NCBI GenBank assembly: GCA_013178005.1
Contig: JABLXL010000003.1
Span: 42,907-106,906 of the forward strand
Reading direction: 5' to 3'
Length of the DNA: 64,000 bases
From: Actinomycetota bacterium
GTDB taxonomy: Bacteria; Actinomycetota; Geothermincolia; Geothermincolales; RBG-13-55-18
Shown here: piece by piece, positions 8,483 to 17,288 of the stretch
Numbering within the stretch: the stretch's first letter is position 1
Layout of the letters: each line of letters opens with the position of its first letter
Notes under the pieces: generated by a model
What the model saw: the letters and a program-made list of their open reading frames with translations, nothing else
Database searches by the model: none
Told to the model about the DNA's origin: nothing
Program-made: the position numbers and the translations under genes

Positions 8483-8992
8483 CGAACGATAATGGTACAG
8501 CGCTGGCGGTTCAAGGTGCATGGCGAGCGTGAGGATAGATCCCAGAGGTAAATATAGTCTATGATATACTAGTTAATTATTAACTATATTAATTCCATGC
8601 TTTCTTTTCCATGAAAGGGCGCCCGGGAATCCGGCATCCCCTTTGTGGCCTGAAACCGATCACGAGAGCCCAATCATTTGAACCCGCCGCCTCACCACGC
8701 CCTCAGGCAAAACGATCTCTCCCGGCGTCGGGGTCGCGTATTCTTTATCATGAGGGCTCCCAGCTACCTCGCGAAGCGGAGGAAAGAAATGGTTAAGCAC
8801 AACCCCGATCGCTTCTGAAATCGGGATCGTATATCTTCTTGTTGATTACGAGGGCGGCCACCTTCCCCGCAAGCGGAGTAAAGCAATCGAATCGTTAACA
8901 CACAACCCCCGTCCGCGTTCACCTAGACTGCGTCCTGCCGGTATCCCGTTTATCAATAATGCCGGTCGTGTCCCGATATCCGAGATCCGACC
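8483..8992. other. convergent intergenic region of about 510 bp
   Basis: No gene. Includes an AT-rich palindrome (8570-8586), a 6-bp-stem hairpin (8804-8825) and a weak 97-bp-spaced imperfect repeat (GCGAAGCGGAGGAAAG near 8771 and GCAAGCGGAGTAAAG near 8870). Confidence 0.5.
8570..8586. promoter_or_regulatory. AT-rich palindrome TAGTTAA-tta-TTAACTA
   Basis: Perfect 7-bp inverted repeat with a 3-bp spacer in an AT-rich island. The half-site TTAACTA resembles the motif in the islands at 16286-16309 and 17971-17999. It lies between convergent genes, so its purpose is unclear. Confidence 0.4.
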
Positions 8993-9409
8993 TTACAGGG
9001 GGCGGAAGGCCAGGAAGGTGCGCGCCTTGTCCCCCTCCCCGCGGTGCAGGAACTCCACCTTCATGGGCGTCCCGATCTTGATGGACTCGGGGTCGCGAGC
9101 GTCCACCCCCTCGATGCGGGCCACCATGCGCGGCCCTTCCGCCAGGGTCACCACCCCCGTGCAGTAGGGATTCTTGCGGTCGTACCCCTCCTCGATCATG
9201 AAAGATGGCCCGATGGAAATGCAGGTATAGGCGGCCAGCTCCCCCTCCCCCTTCAACTCGTGCCATTCCATGTCCTCGGAGCGGCATTCCAGGCAGAAAC
9301 GTCGCGGGGGCACGTAGATCTGTCCGCACTTCCGGCAGCGCGAGCCCATGAACTTATCCTCGTCAAGGTACTTGCGGTACGAGATATCGCTGAAAGGCCT
9401 CTCCTCCAT
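8993..9409 (-). CDS. DUF35 OB-fold/zinc-ribbon acyl-CoA-binding protein, thiolase partner, 138 aa
   Basis: An N-terminal helix is followed by a rubredoxin-like zinc ribbon (CRKCGQIYVPPRRFCLEC, about residues 25-42) and an OB-fold, the DUF35/ChsH2-type architecture. Members pair with SCP-x-type thiolases, or with hydratases in steroid side-chain degradation, and help bind acyl-CoA. The gene directly follows the thiolase (4-bp gap), the standard pairing, so an obligate complex is likely. All four cysteines are present. Confidence 0.9.
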   Translation of the reverse strand: MEERPFSDISYRKYLDEDKFMGSRCRKCGQIYVPPRRFCLECRSEDMEWHELKGEGELAAYTCISIGPSFMIEEGYDRKNPYCTGVVTLAEGPRMVARIEGVDARDPESIKIGTPMKVEFLHRGEGDKARTFLAFRPL

Positions 9410-9413
9410 TTCC

Positions 9414-10682
9414 CTACCTCCTCTCGAAAATGGTGAAGGTGCAGGTTCCGCCGGTGCCCCCCAGGTTCTGGGTGGCGCCTATATAGAGGTCCCTGCCCGG
9501 TATCTGGCGCTCTCCCGCCTCTCCCCTTAACTGTTTCCATACCTCGTACATCTGAGCCGTCCCCGTGGCGCCAACGGGATGCCCCTTGCACTTCAGCCCG
9601 CCCGAGGTGTTGATGGGCATGCGGCCCTCGCGGCGTGTCTCTCCCTCGGCGACGGCCTTATACCCCTCTCCCTCGCCGAAGAAGCCGAGGTCCTCGATGT
9701 GTATAAGCTCCGCGATACTGAAGCAGTCGTGCACCTCGGCGAACTGCACGTCTTTGGGAGTCAAGCCGGACATGCCGTAGGCCTCCGCCGCCGCCTGCTT
9801 GTTGGCCTCGAAGGAGGTGAGGCTGGGGCAGGCGTGCAGGCCCCTTCCGCTTCCCTGCCCGAAACCCACGATGTAGATGGGGTTGTCGGTGAAGCTCTTG
9901 GCCAGCTCTTCCGCCACCATGAGGATACAGCTGGCGCCGTCACTGATGGGGCAGCAGTCGTAGAGGTGCATGGGCCAGGCGACGGGAGGGTTGAAGCGGG
10001 GGTCAAACAGCGCCTCTTTCTCGTCCGCCCAGTCGGGCACCTGCTCCCCCTTCTTGGCCGCCTTGGCCTTGCGCGCCTCCATGAGGTCCCTGATGGTCTG
10101 CTTGAACTGCCCCTTGGGGTTCAAGGGGGCGTTCTCGTGGCTCTTGATGGTGATGTTCATGAGGTGCTCGCGCCCCGCCCCGTACTTGTGGAAATAGGCG
10201 GTGGCCAGCGCCCCGAAGACCCCCGGGAAAGTGTATCCGGCCTCGCCCTCATACGGTGAGGTCGCCAGGGCCAGCCCTTCGGTGACCTCCTCGGTGGTGC
10301 ACTTGGACATCTCCTCCACCCCGCCGGCAAGCACGATGTCGTACATGCCGGACGCGATGGCCATGAGGCCGTCGCGCATGGCCAGGGTGCTGGAGGCGCA
10401 GGCTCCCTCCGTGCGGGTAACCGCCCTGGGGACGATGCCCGTCAGGTCGGCGATGATCGGCCCCCAGTGCGCCTGGTGCACGAAGAAGTCGTTGCTGAAA
10501 TTGCCGATCCACGCCGCCTGGATATCCGCGGGGTCGAACCCCTTGTCCACGCTGGCCAGCATCTCGCTGAAGGCCTCGGCGAAAAGGTCCTTCGAGTCCT
10601 TGTCGGGGAACATGCCGAAGTTGGACATGCCCGCGCCGACGATGGCCACTCCCCTTCCGATCTTTCTCTTGCCCGACATCAT
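9414..10682 (-). CDS. SCP-x-type thiolase (acetyl-CoA acetyltransferase family), 422 aa
   Basis: Catalyses thiolytic cleavage (or condensation) of 3-oxoacyl-CoA. The nucleophilic cysteine is Cys95 in TEGACASSTLAMRDG; VHDCFSIAE holds the catalytic His; GGLKCKGHPVGATGTAQ holds the second His/Cys region. Length and the N-terminal VAIVGAGMSNFG match the SCP2/lipid-transfer thiolase subfamily, not classical FadA. Start: two consecutive ATGs behind GGAGG. It sits between the mutase small subunit and DUF35 and probably performs the last step of the cluster's degradation pathway. Confidence 0.9.
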   Translation of the reverse strand: MMSGKRKIGRGVAIVGAGMSNFGMFPDKDSKDLFAEAFSEMLASVDKGFDPADIQAAWIGNFSNDFFVHQAHWGPIIADLTGIVPRAVTRTEGACASSTLAMRDGLMAIASGMYDIVLAGGVEEMSKCTTEEVTEGLALATSPYEGEAGYTFPGVFGALATAYFHKYGAGREHLMNITIKSHENAPLNPKGQFKQTIRDLMEARKAKAAKKGEQVPDWADEKEALFDPRFNPPVAWPMHLYDCCPISDGASCILMVAEELAKSFTDNPIYIVGFGQGSGRGLHACPSLTSFEANKQAAAEAYGMSGLTPKDVQFAEVHDCFSIAELIHIEDLGFFGEGEGYKAVAEGETRREGRMPINTSGGLKCKGHPVGATGTAQMYEVWKQLRGEAGERQIPGRDLYIGATQNLGGTGGTCTFTIFERR

Positions 10683-10847
10683 CCGACCTCCTTGCTGATC
10701 GAACCCTCAAGGCCCCGGGCATAAACCCGATCCCCGCCTCGCCACGCCCCGGCGCCGTGCACCAATACGCCCGGAAAATCCTCAAAGCATGGGTAAAACC
10801 CGCTCCTCGCCTCGCCCCTCCGCGCCCGCGAGAGATTCTCCGCGGCG

Positions 10848-11255
10848 CTACCCGGACACCTTGCGCCCCAGGTTCTCCTCGATGAACCTCACGATGTCCG
10901 CGGTCACCGTCCCGGGGCCAAAGACCCCGTCCATGCCTATCTCCTTGAGCTCCGCGTGGTCCTGCTCCGGGAAGACCCCGCCGATGAGGAGGAGGAAATC
11001 GCCGCGCGCCCCTTTCTCCTCCAGCTCGCGCACCAGCTCCCTCGCCCACTCCAGGTGCGCCCCCGAGTGCACCGAGAAGCCGATGACGTCCACGTCTTCC
11101 TGGATGGCCGCCTCCACCACCCCCTCCACGGTCTTGAACCCGAAGAAGATGGTCTCCATTCCCGCCTCGGAGAGGGCCTTGGAGACGGTCATTATCCCGC
11201 GCCAGTGCCCGTCCAAGCCGGGCTTGAACAGCAGCACCCTGGTTTTCTTTTCCAT
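10848..11255 (-). CDS. acyl-CoA mutase small subunit (B12-binding), 135 aa
   Basis: A stand-alone cobalamin-binding domain. GLDGHWRG carries the DxHxxG motif with His17 as the lower cobalt ligand, SVHSG is the second and IGGVFPEQDH the third (GG) B12 signature. Separate small subunits are typical of isobutyryl-, 2-hydroxyisobutyryl- and pivalyl-CoA mutases, and also of some archaeal methylmalonyl-CoA mutases. It follows the large subunit by 12 bp. The usual Asp after His (DGHDRG) is Trp here, which does not affect the ligand. Confidence 0.92.
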   Translation of the reverse strand: MEKKTRVLLFKPGLDGHWRGIMTVSKALSEAGMETIFFGFKTVEGVVEAAIQEDVDVIGFSVHSGAHLEWARELVRELEEKGARGDFLLLIGGVFPEQDHAELKEIGMDGVFGPGTVTADIVRFIEENLGRKVSG

Positions 11256-11267
11256 CTCTCCCCCTCC

Positions 11268-12941
11268 TCAGGCCACGAAGGGCAGTTGCCATATTCCCCA
11301 GACCTCGCGGTAAACGCCGGTTATCTCCCCCAGGGTGGCGCCGGCCGCGGTGAGCTCGCTCACCACGGGGAGGACGTTTTCCCTGCGCTCGCACACCCCG
11401 CGTAGCTGGTCCAGCAGGGCCGCCACCCTGCGGTTGTCCCGTTGCGACCTGAGATCCCGCAGGCGTTCCTTCTCGATCTCCGCCGCGCGGGGGTTGGTGC
11501 GGAAGGGCGGCGTGGGCTCCTCGCCCTCCATGACGTAGCAGTTGACGCCGATAACCCTTTCCTCGCCGCTCTCCTGGTCGCGACGGCGCTTGTTGAAGGC
11601 CTTGCTCATCTCGTTGAAGAGCCACCCGGTGTTGAGGGCCTCCACCACCCCGCCCATCTCCTCGATGCGCATGAAGTAGTCCCAGATGCGCTCCTCGAGC
11701 TCGCGCGTCAAGGCCTCCACGTAGTAGGACCCCGCCAGGGGATCCACCACGTTGGCCACCCCCGTCTCCTCCTGGATGAGCTCCTGGGTACGCACCGCCA
11801 GGCGCACCGATTCCTCCGAGGGCAGGCAGATGGCCTCGTCGTAGGAGTTGGTGTGCAGGGACTGCGTCCCCCCGAGCACCGCCTCCAGGGCCTGGTAGGC
11901 GGTGCGGATGATGTTCACCATGGGCTGTTGGGCGGTGAGAGAGCAGCCGGCCGTCTGCACGTGGAAACGGAAGCGGTAGGCGTCCGGGTTCTCCGGCTTG
12001 TAGCGCTCCTTCATCAGGCGGTACCAGAGCTTGCGCGCCGCGCGGTACTTGGCTATCTCCTCGAAGAAATCGCGGTGGGCGGAGAGGTGGAAGGCCAGCC
12101 TGTGCACGAAATCGTCGATCTTCCAGCCACGCCGCAGCAGCTCCTCGATGTGGGCCACGGCGTTGGCCAGCCCCATGCCTATCTCCTGCACCGCGTCGAT
12201 GCCCCCTTCGCGGTAATTGTAGGTGGTGAAGTTGATGGGGTTCCACCGCGGCGCCTCTTTCATGGCGGTGCAGTACTCGATGAGGTCACAGGCCAGCTTG
12301 AGCAAGTCCGCGGGCTTCAAGGAGCCCCAGGGGATGTATCCGATGGTCATGGTGAGGATGTCGTTCTGGGTGGTCCCCGCGAGCTGCTCCTTGCGCAGCC
12401 CGCGCTCCCTGGCCACGTTGAAATACATCGAGGTAACCGCGGCCGAGGTCATGGGCTCCACCACCAGGGCGACGCTCATGCGGTCGATGGGAAGGTTTTC
12501 CACCAGGGCCTCCACCCCGCGGATGGAATACAGGGGCACCCCCTCCTTGCCCACCTCGTGTGCGGCTCCGTGCACCTCCTGGTCCGGATCCACCCCCGAG
12601 AAGGTGAGGGAATCCACGGCCGCCGAGAACCCCGTCTCCCCCTCCTCGTAAAGCATGCGCCAGCGGTCGTTGGTCTCCTCGGGCGTTCCGTGGCCGCTGA
12701 ACATGCGTATGGTCCAGTACTTCCCTCGGTACATGGTGGGATAAACGCCGCGCGTGTAGGGGGGCTGCCCCGGAAAGCCGATATCCCTGAGGTAGTCTAT
12801 CCCCTCGGTGTCCAGCGGCGTGTACAGGTCCTTCACCGGTATGCCGGCGTCGGTCCTGAATTCCTCTTTGCGCTCCGGCCAGTCCTTTTTCGCCTCGCGC
12901 CACTCCTCGAGGCCTTTGCGTATCTCCTCCCTGTCCTCCAT
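11268..12941 (-). CDS. B12-dependent acyl-CoA mutase large subunit, divergent substrate site, 557 aa
   Basis: Homologous along its length to methylmalonyl-CoA mutase: WTIRMFSGHGTPEETN, MSVALVV, TQNDIL, QTAGCSLTAQ and TQSLHTNSYDEA are all recognisable. Substrate residues differ. The MCM tyrosine of RQYAG is Phe81. The arginine that binds the methylmalonyl carboxylate (after QNDIL in MCM) has no counterpart, because the segment QNDILTMTIGYIPWG is about three residues shorter. The catalytic His of GYHMQEAG is Asn242 (TYNYREGG). A neutral acyl-CoA substrate, possibly isobutyryl- or pivalyl-like, is more likely than methylmalonyl-CoA. No MeaB-type chaperone gene is nearby. Gene neighbours are beta-oxidation enzymes. 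Confidence 0.88.
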   Translation of the reverse strand: MEDREEIRKGLEEWREAKKDWPERKEEFRTDAGIPVKDLYTPLDTEGIDYLRDIGFPGQPPYTRGVYPTMYRGKYWTIRMFSGHGTPEETNDRWRMLYEEGETGFSAAVDSLTFSGVDPDQEVHGAAHEVGKEGVPLYSIRGVEALVENLPIDRMSVALVVEPMTSAAVTSMYFNVARERGLRKEQLAGTTQNDILTMTIGYIPWGSLKPADLLKLACDLIEYCTAMKEAPRWNPINFTTYNYREGGIDAVQEIGMGLANAVAHIEELLRRGWKIDDFVHRLAFHLSAHRDFFEEIAKYRAARKLWYRLMKERYKPENPDAYRFRFHVQTAGCSLTAQQPMVNIIRTAYQALEAVLGGTQSLHTNSYDEAICLPSEESVRLAVRTQELIQEETGVANVVDPLAGSYYVEALTRELEERIWDYFMRIEEMGGVVEALNTGWLFNEMSKAFNKRRRDQESGEERVIGVNCYVMEGEEPTPPFRTNPRAAEIEKERLRDLRSQRDNRRVAALLDQLRGVCERRENVLPVVSELTAAGATLGEITGVYREVWGIWQLPFVA

Positions 12942-13011
12942 CTCCCGTACCTCCCGTTCCTGGACTGCTCGCCCGCCCGGCGGGACGGGGCGTTCCCGAC
13001 CTCGGTCGCCC

Positions 13012-14148
13012 CTATCTCAACAGGGCGCGCGAGATAACCAGCCGCTGCACCTGGTTGGTGCCCTCGTATATCTGCGTCACCTTGGCGTCGCGCATCATGC
13101 GCTCCACGGGATGGTCGCGCATGTACCCGTAGCCCCCCATTACCTGTACCGCGTCCGTGGTCACGCTCATGGCCACGTCCGAGGCCTTCATCTTGGACAT
13201 GGCGGAATACAGGGAGAGGTTGGGATCTCCCGCGTCGGCCATGGCCGCCGCCTCGTACACCAGCAGGCGCGCCGCCTCCACCTCCGTGGCCATATCCGCG
13301 AGCATGAAACCCACTCCTTGCAGAGTTCCGATGGGTTTCCCAAAGGCCTTGCGCTCCCTCGCCCAGGCCACCGCGGCCTCCAGGGCTCCCTGGGCGATGC
13401 CAAGCGCCTGCGCGCCCACCAGGGGACGGGAATTGTCCAGGGTCTTCATGGCGGTCACGAAACCGGTGCCCTCCTCGCCCAGGCGGTTTTCCGCCGGCAC
13501 CACGCAGTCCTGGAAGATCAGCTCCGCCACCTGGGCCCCGCGCATGCCCATCTTGTCCTCGATCTTCCCCGTGGTTATCCCGGGCTCATCCCCCACGCAG
13601 AAGGCGCTGATGCCTCGGTACCCCTTTTCGGGATCGGTCATGCAGAACACCGAGTGCACCTTGGCCAGCCCCCCGTTGGTGATGAAACACTTCTGCCCGT
13701 TGATCACGTACCGGTCCCCATCGCGGGTCGCCACGGTCTTGGTCGCTCCGGCGTCGGAGCCGGAGTCCCTCTCGGTGAGGCAGAAGGCGGCCAGCTTCTC
13801 GCCAGAGGCCACCTCGGGGAGGTACTTGCGCTTCGTCTCCTCGGAACCCGCGATGATGATGGGATACGCCGCCAGCTTCTGCACCACGAAGATGAGGGAG
13901 GAATTGGCGCAGACGCGGGCCAGCTCCTCGCCCACGATACAGCATGAGAGGAGGTCGGCGCCGGATCCGCCGTACTCCTCGGGGATGGCGTATCCCAGCA
14001 GGCCCTGGGAGGCCAGCAGCCTCTGGATATCCCAGGGGTACTCCCCGCTGCGGTCGATTTCCGCCGCCCGCGGCGCTATCTTCTCCTCCGCGAGCCTGCG
14101 TATCTCTCCCCTCAGGGCCTCGTGTTCCGGCTTGAGTATGAAACCCAT
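13012..14148 (-). CDS. acyl-CoA dehydrogenase, 378 aa
   Basis: FAD enzyme that makes 2-enoyl-CoA from acyl-CoA. Full-length ACAD fold: N-terminal helical domain, AFCLTERDSGSDAG and FITNGG (FAD/substrate strands), MGMRGAQVAELIF, and the C-terminal helical domain with GGYGYMRDHPVERMMRDAK. The catalytic base is Glu362 in IYEGTNQVQR, the position used by short/medium-chain and isobutyryl/isovaleryl enzymes. ATG 14148 has GGAGG seven bases upstream; longer in-frame starts lack family similarity. Electrons would go to an EtfAB pair not present in the window. Confidence 0.93.
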   Translation of the reverse strand: MGFILKPEHEALRGEIRRLAEEKIAPRAAEIDRSGEYPWDIQRLLASQGLLGYAIPEEYGGSGADLLSCCIVGEELARVCANSSLIFVVQKLAAYPIIIAGSEETKRKYLPEVASGEKLAAFCLTERDSGSDAGATKTVATRDGDRYVINGQKCFITNGGLAKVHSVFCMTDPEKGYRGISAFCVGDEPGITTGKIEDKMGMRGAQVAELIFQDCVVPAENRLGEEGTGFVTAMKTLDNSRPLVGAQALGIAQGALEAAVAWARERKAFGKPIGTLQGVGFMLADMATEVEAARLLVYEAAAMADAGDPNLSLYSAMSKMKASDVAMSVTTDAVQVMGGYGYMRDHPVERMMRDAKVTQIYEGTNQVQRLVISRALLR

Positions 14149-14454
14149 GTGGCATCCTCCGTTCTGTCTCGACGTCCCACGACTAACCACATTCCGCCTC
14201 CCCATCAACCCTCTCCGCGAGCCGCCCCTTGGCGACGCGTCGAGGGCGTCGCGCCCGGAGGCAACTCGCCCGGCAAGCGCTGAACGCTCCTCGCGCCGGC
14301 GGTTCGGATCCCGTCTCAGGCGCTCTTCCCAGCGGCGTCCCCGTCCCCGCTAATCCCGCTGCGCTTTTTCCGATCCGCGCTTCACCCGCTCGCCCGGAAC
14401 GATCCCCGCCCGGCGAGACGCGTAACAACCCGCGGACATGCCCCGGCCCTTTTC
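14149..14454. other. intergenic gap of about 300 bp
   Basis: GC-rich, no gene, no clear hairpin or promoter seen. The operon probably reads through. Confidence 0.4.
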
Positions 14455-15213
14455 CTAGAAGGTGAAGAGGCTGATCCCCCCGCTGACCTCGATGGCCTCT
14501 CCGGTCACGAAGCTCGCCTCGTCCGAGGCCAGGAAAGCGATGACCTCGGAGAGCTCGCGGGGATCCCCGGAACGGCGCATGGCCACCCGCTTTATGATGC
14601 GCTCGCGGAAGGGCTCGGCGACGTCGTAGAAGCTGCCCGCGTCGAAAACCCCCAGCACCACTGCGTTGCAGGTGATGTTCTTGCGCGCTCCCTCCAGGGC
14701 CACCGTCTTGGTCAGGCCTATGAGCCCCGCCTTGGTGGCGGCGTAGCTGCACTGGCCGAAACCCCCCATGGTCCCCGTCACCGAGGAGACGTTGATGATG
14801 CGCCCCCAGCCCCTCTCCGCCATGCCGGGAAAGACGGCCTTGATGAGCAGGAAAGGGGCGGTAAGGTTCACCGCCACGTCCGCGTCCCAGTCCTCCTTGG
14901 TCATGTCGGTGATGGTGATGGCGCGCACGATGCCCGCCGCGGCATTGTTGACCAGGATGTCGATTCCTCCCAGCTCGTTCTCCACCCTCTTCACGCCCTG
15001 GGCGATGGACTCCTCGTCCGAGAGGTCCATCTTGACCGCCAAGGCCTTGCGCCCCTTCTCCTCGATCTCCTTCGCCACCTCGGCGGCCCGGGCCTCGTTG
15101 CGGTTATAAACCAGGGCCACGTCAGCCCCGTGTTCTGCCAACACCAGGCCGTGCACCCTGCCCAGTCCCCCGGAACCTCCCGTCACCAGCGCGACCTTTC
15201 CCTCAAGTGACAT
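14455..15213 (-). CDS. short-chain dehydrogenase/reductase (3-hydroxyacyl-CoA dehydrogenase or FabG-like), 252 aa
   Basis: Rossmann enzyme: cofactor motif TGGSGGLGR (residues about 11-19), NNAAAG, catalytic Ser in INVSSVTG and Tyr/Lys in SYAATKAG. The N of the first strand is followed by YNRNEARA, where the Arg favours NADP(H), as in FabG. In this cluster the expected role is oxidation of 3-hydroxyacyl-CoA before thiolysis; a biosynthetic reductase role is the alternative. AGGAGC lies upstream of ATG 15213. Confidence 0.88.
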   Translation of the reverse strand: MSLEGKVALVTGGSGGLGRVHGLVLAEHGADVALVYNRNEARAAEVAKEIEEKGRKALAVKMDLSDEESIAQGVKRVENELGGIDILVNNAAAGIVRAITITDMTKEDWDADVAVNLTAPFLLIKAVFPGMAERGWGRIINVSSVTGTMGGFGQCSYAATKAGLIGLTKTVALEGARKNITCNAVVLGVFDAGSFYDVAEPFRERIIKRVAMRRSGDPRELSEVIAFLASDEASFVTGEAIEVSGGISLFTF

Positions 15214-15235
15214 AAGCGCTCCTTTCCCCTCGAGG

Positions 15236-15450
15236 CCCGAAACCGACCGTCGAACCTACCCGTAAGCACCAAGACTCGTTTCGCGGGCCGCCCGATTCAG
15301 ATGGCCGGGAACAGCCCTTACGGGAACGTCCATCTACCCAACAGGGCCGGAAACCGACTGCCTAACCTACCCGCAAACACCAATGCTCGTTTCGCGGGCC
15401 GCCCGATTCAGATGGCCGGGAACAGCCCTTACGGGAACGTCCATCTACCC
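15236..15450. repeat. 111-bp tandem direct repeat, two copies
   Basis: 65 bp are identical at 15275-15339 and 15386-15450 (period 111), preceded by about 40 bp of diverged but related sequence in each unit. The array lies in the gap (15214-15564) between the thioesterase and SDR genes, which holds nothing else I can identify. Confidence 0.85.
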
Positions 15451-15564
15451 CACAAGTCCCTTTTCCCGGGTCACCTGTACCGGCGGCGATTGGCGCCTTG
15501 AGGCGCGGTTGATGCGTTGAAATCCCTATTCGCGCCGTCCCATGCGCCCCTTTGCCTGGAAGGG

Positions 15565-16008
15565 CTATTCCCGACGTTCGCCTTCCTGTCCACCTTCCTC
15601 GCGCAAGGGCCTTCCGGTGTGATAAGCCCATCCGCGGCACCTTGCCACCAGCGTCCCCTCCGCGTCCTTTACCTCCATGTCATAGCAGCCCATCTTCCCT
15701 GCCCTGGCCACCAGCGAAACCTCCGCCGTCATCTCTCCTTCCACTCTCGGGGCCGCCAGGAAATCCACGTTCACCGAAAGGGCCATGGCCTTGGTGCCGA
15801 AGCTGTTGGCCGCCGCCCCGAAGGCCACGTCCGCCAGGGAGAACATCACCCCGCCATGCACCATCCCCATGAAATTGAGGTGTTCCTTATCAAGGCGCAT
15901 GGCCACCTTTGCCCAGCCCGGGCGTATTTCCACGAGTTCCGCGCCTATGCGCGCCGCGTAAGCGTCGGCGGCAATGATGCCGCGCACCTCCTCGGCGACC
16001 TCTTCCAA
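15565..16008 (-). CDS. PaaI-type hotdog thioesterase, 147 aa (TTG start)
   Basis: Hydrolyses acyl-CoA thioesters. The hotdog core is clear: HLNFMGMVHGGVMFSLADVAFG carries the PaaI motif (HGG, then Asp), followed by SVNVDFLAAPRVEG and GTLVARCRGWAYHTG. I chose TTG 16008 because it follows AAAGGAGGAGGAAGCAG and gives the normal family length; in-frame codons further upstream encode arginine-rich, low-complexity sequence. First structural gene of the acyl-CoA cluster, with an operator-like palindrome about 280 bp upstream. Confidence 0.85.
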   Translation of the reverse strand: MEEVAEEVRGIIAADAYAARIGAELVEIRPGWAKVAMRLDKEHLNFMGMVHGGVMFSLADVAFGAAANSFGTKAMALSVNVDFLAAPRVEGEMTAEVSLVARAGKMGCYDMEVKDAEGTLVARCRGWAYHTGRPLREEGGQEGERRE

Positions 16009-16440
16009 CTGCTTCCTCCTCCTTTGCCTGCGTCTTCTTCGCTCTTCCGTCCCGCCCTGACCTTCTCCCAGATCGCACCAGCCCCTATATACACGCGCGG
16101 CGAGCGGCCCTCCCATCGCCGGGTTCCGACGGAGCCCATACTCGACTGTATGGAATAACTTACCATACTGATGACTCCGAGGTTCCATGCCCCGCGAACG
16201 AGTCATCCCGGACCACCCGTTGCTTGCCCCTCGATCATGGCAACCGTTTCCGAAAATCCCGGGCACCAATTAAGGGGAAACGGAAAAACTGATATTAGTT
16301 TATCAGTTTATGAGCCCTTCGCAACCCTTTTCCGCGGGTCGCCCGTCTCTCCCGTACCTGGTCTTGTGACGGTATCGCTGTGCGTTGCCGTAAGCCCCGT
16401 TTTCTTCCGTAGGTTTAGGTGTTTGCCGGCTTTTCTGCCA
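16009..16440. other. regulatory intergenic region between TetR gene and acyl-CoA operon
   Basis: 430 bp without a gene. Holds the palindrome at 16286-16309 in a short AT-rich island, probably the promoter/operator of the thioesterase-to-DUF35 operon. Confidence 0.5.
16286..16309. promoter_or_regulatory. operator candidate: 9-bp inverted repeat AAACTGATA-N6-TATCAGTTT
   Basis: Perfect 9-bp arms with a 6-bp centre (TTAGTT) in an AT-rich island, directly downstream of a TetR gene and upstream of the operon it could control. Size and symmetry suit a TetR dimer site. Confidence 0.6.
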
Positions 16441-17196
16441 TCACGTCGCTTCCGCCGCGTTGCTGCGACTTCCTTTTCGATCCGGTTCGCCTTCCCGGTA
16501 TCCTTGCCCCGACCGGTCCTGCCCGGTTCCCGCGCCGTTTTCTCGAGGCCGTGCTCCCCGTCCCCCATCTCCCGTTTCCTCGAGGCTGGCAGCCGGTGCC
16601 GTAGCCATTCCGCCGTATTCGCCGTCCTTTTTTACGATCCCCTCCATGAGGATCTTCATGAAAGCGGTGTACACCTCGTCCAGGCTAAGGCCGCTCTCGA
16701 TGAGCAGGTAGGGGCTGCTGGAAAGGTCCACTATCCCCTGCACCATGTACGCGAAGACCACCGGGTTAACGTCGGTGCGGAATTCGCCGTTCCTGGCCCC
16801 CTCCTCTATGATGGCGGTAAGCCCGCCCACGATCTTGCGGTAGAAATCTCCATAAACGTCGAAAACGTCGGGGAAATAGGTCTCCACTTCCTTGACCAGG
16901 GAAGGCTTGATGTGGGAAACCTCGTCGACCACGTGCTTGCTCATGAGGTAAAGCTTGGTCATGGCGTCGGAGTCGAGATCCAGTATCTCCTGCACGCGAC
17001 GCAGTATCTTTCCCGCCCGCCGGTTGAGCACGGTGGTGAACAGCTCGTCCTTGGAGGAGAAGGTCTCGTAAATGGTCTTCTTGCTGATGCGCAGCCTCTG
17101 GGCCAGGTCGTCCATGTTGAAACGGCGGTACCCCACCTCGAAGGCGAGTCGCTCCGCTTCTTCCAGTATCCTCCTGGCGTTCTCGTCTTTCTTCAA
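16441..17196 (-). CDS. TetR-family transcriptional regulator, 251 aa (TTG start)
   Basis: N-terminal HTH: RILEEAERLAFEVGYRRF, then MDDLAQRLRISKKTIYETFSSKDELF, the standard TetR DNA-binding signature. An all-helical ligand domain follows to about residue 195. The last 55 residues are Gly/Arg/Glu-rich low complexity, unusual for the family. TTG 17196 follows GGAGGAGGCGTC at ideal spacing. Likely an acyl-CoA- or acid-responsive repressor of the downstream operon, acting at the 16286-16309 palindrome. PadR lies 92 bp upstream in the same direction. Confidence 0.88.
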   Translation of the reverse strand: MKKDENARRILEEAERLAFEVGYRRFNMDDLAQRLRISKKTIYETFSSKDELFTTVLNRRAGKILRRVQEILDLDSDAMTKLYLMSKHVVDEVSHIKPSLVKEVETYFPDVFDVYGDFYRKIVGGLTAIIEEGARNGEFRTDVNPVVFAYMVQGIVDLSSSPYLLIESGLSLDEVYTAFMKILMEGIVKKDGEYGGMATAPAASLEETGDGGRGARPRENGAGTGQDRSGQGYREGEPDRKGSRSNAAEAT

Positions 17197-17288
17197 GACG
17201 CCTCCTCCGCGCCGCCTCCCCGAACAATATATTAACAGAACGGGATAAACTCCGGCGCGTGTAAAGTGGCGCCGTTCTCCCGCCCCGC

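Noticed and set aside
6494..8521. A 675-codon open frame antisense to the ligase and the duplicated CPxC gene
   Set aside because: Spans two genuine genes and the intergenic repeat on the other strand; no motif.
10249..12246. Long minus-strand frame overlapping thiolase, mutase small and large subunits
   Set aside because: Out-of-frame shadow; Arg/Gly-rich, no conserved motif, real genes fully explain the region.
11268..12941. Naming the mutase mutA/mcmA (methylmalonyl-CoA mutase)
   Set aside because: Key substrate and catalytic residues are missing, so the specific name is not supported.
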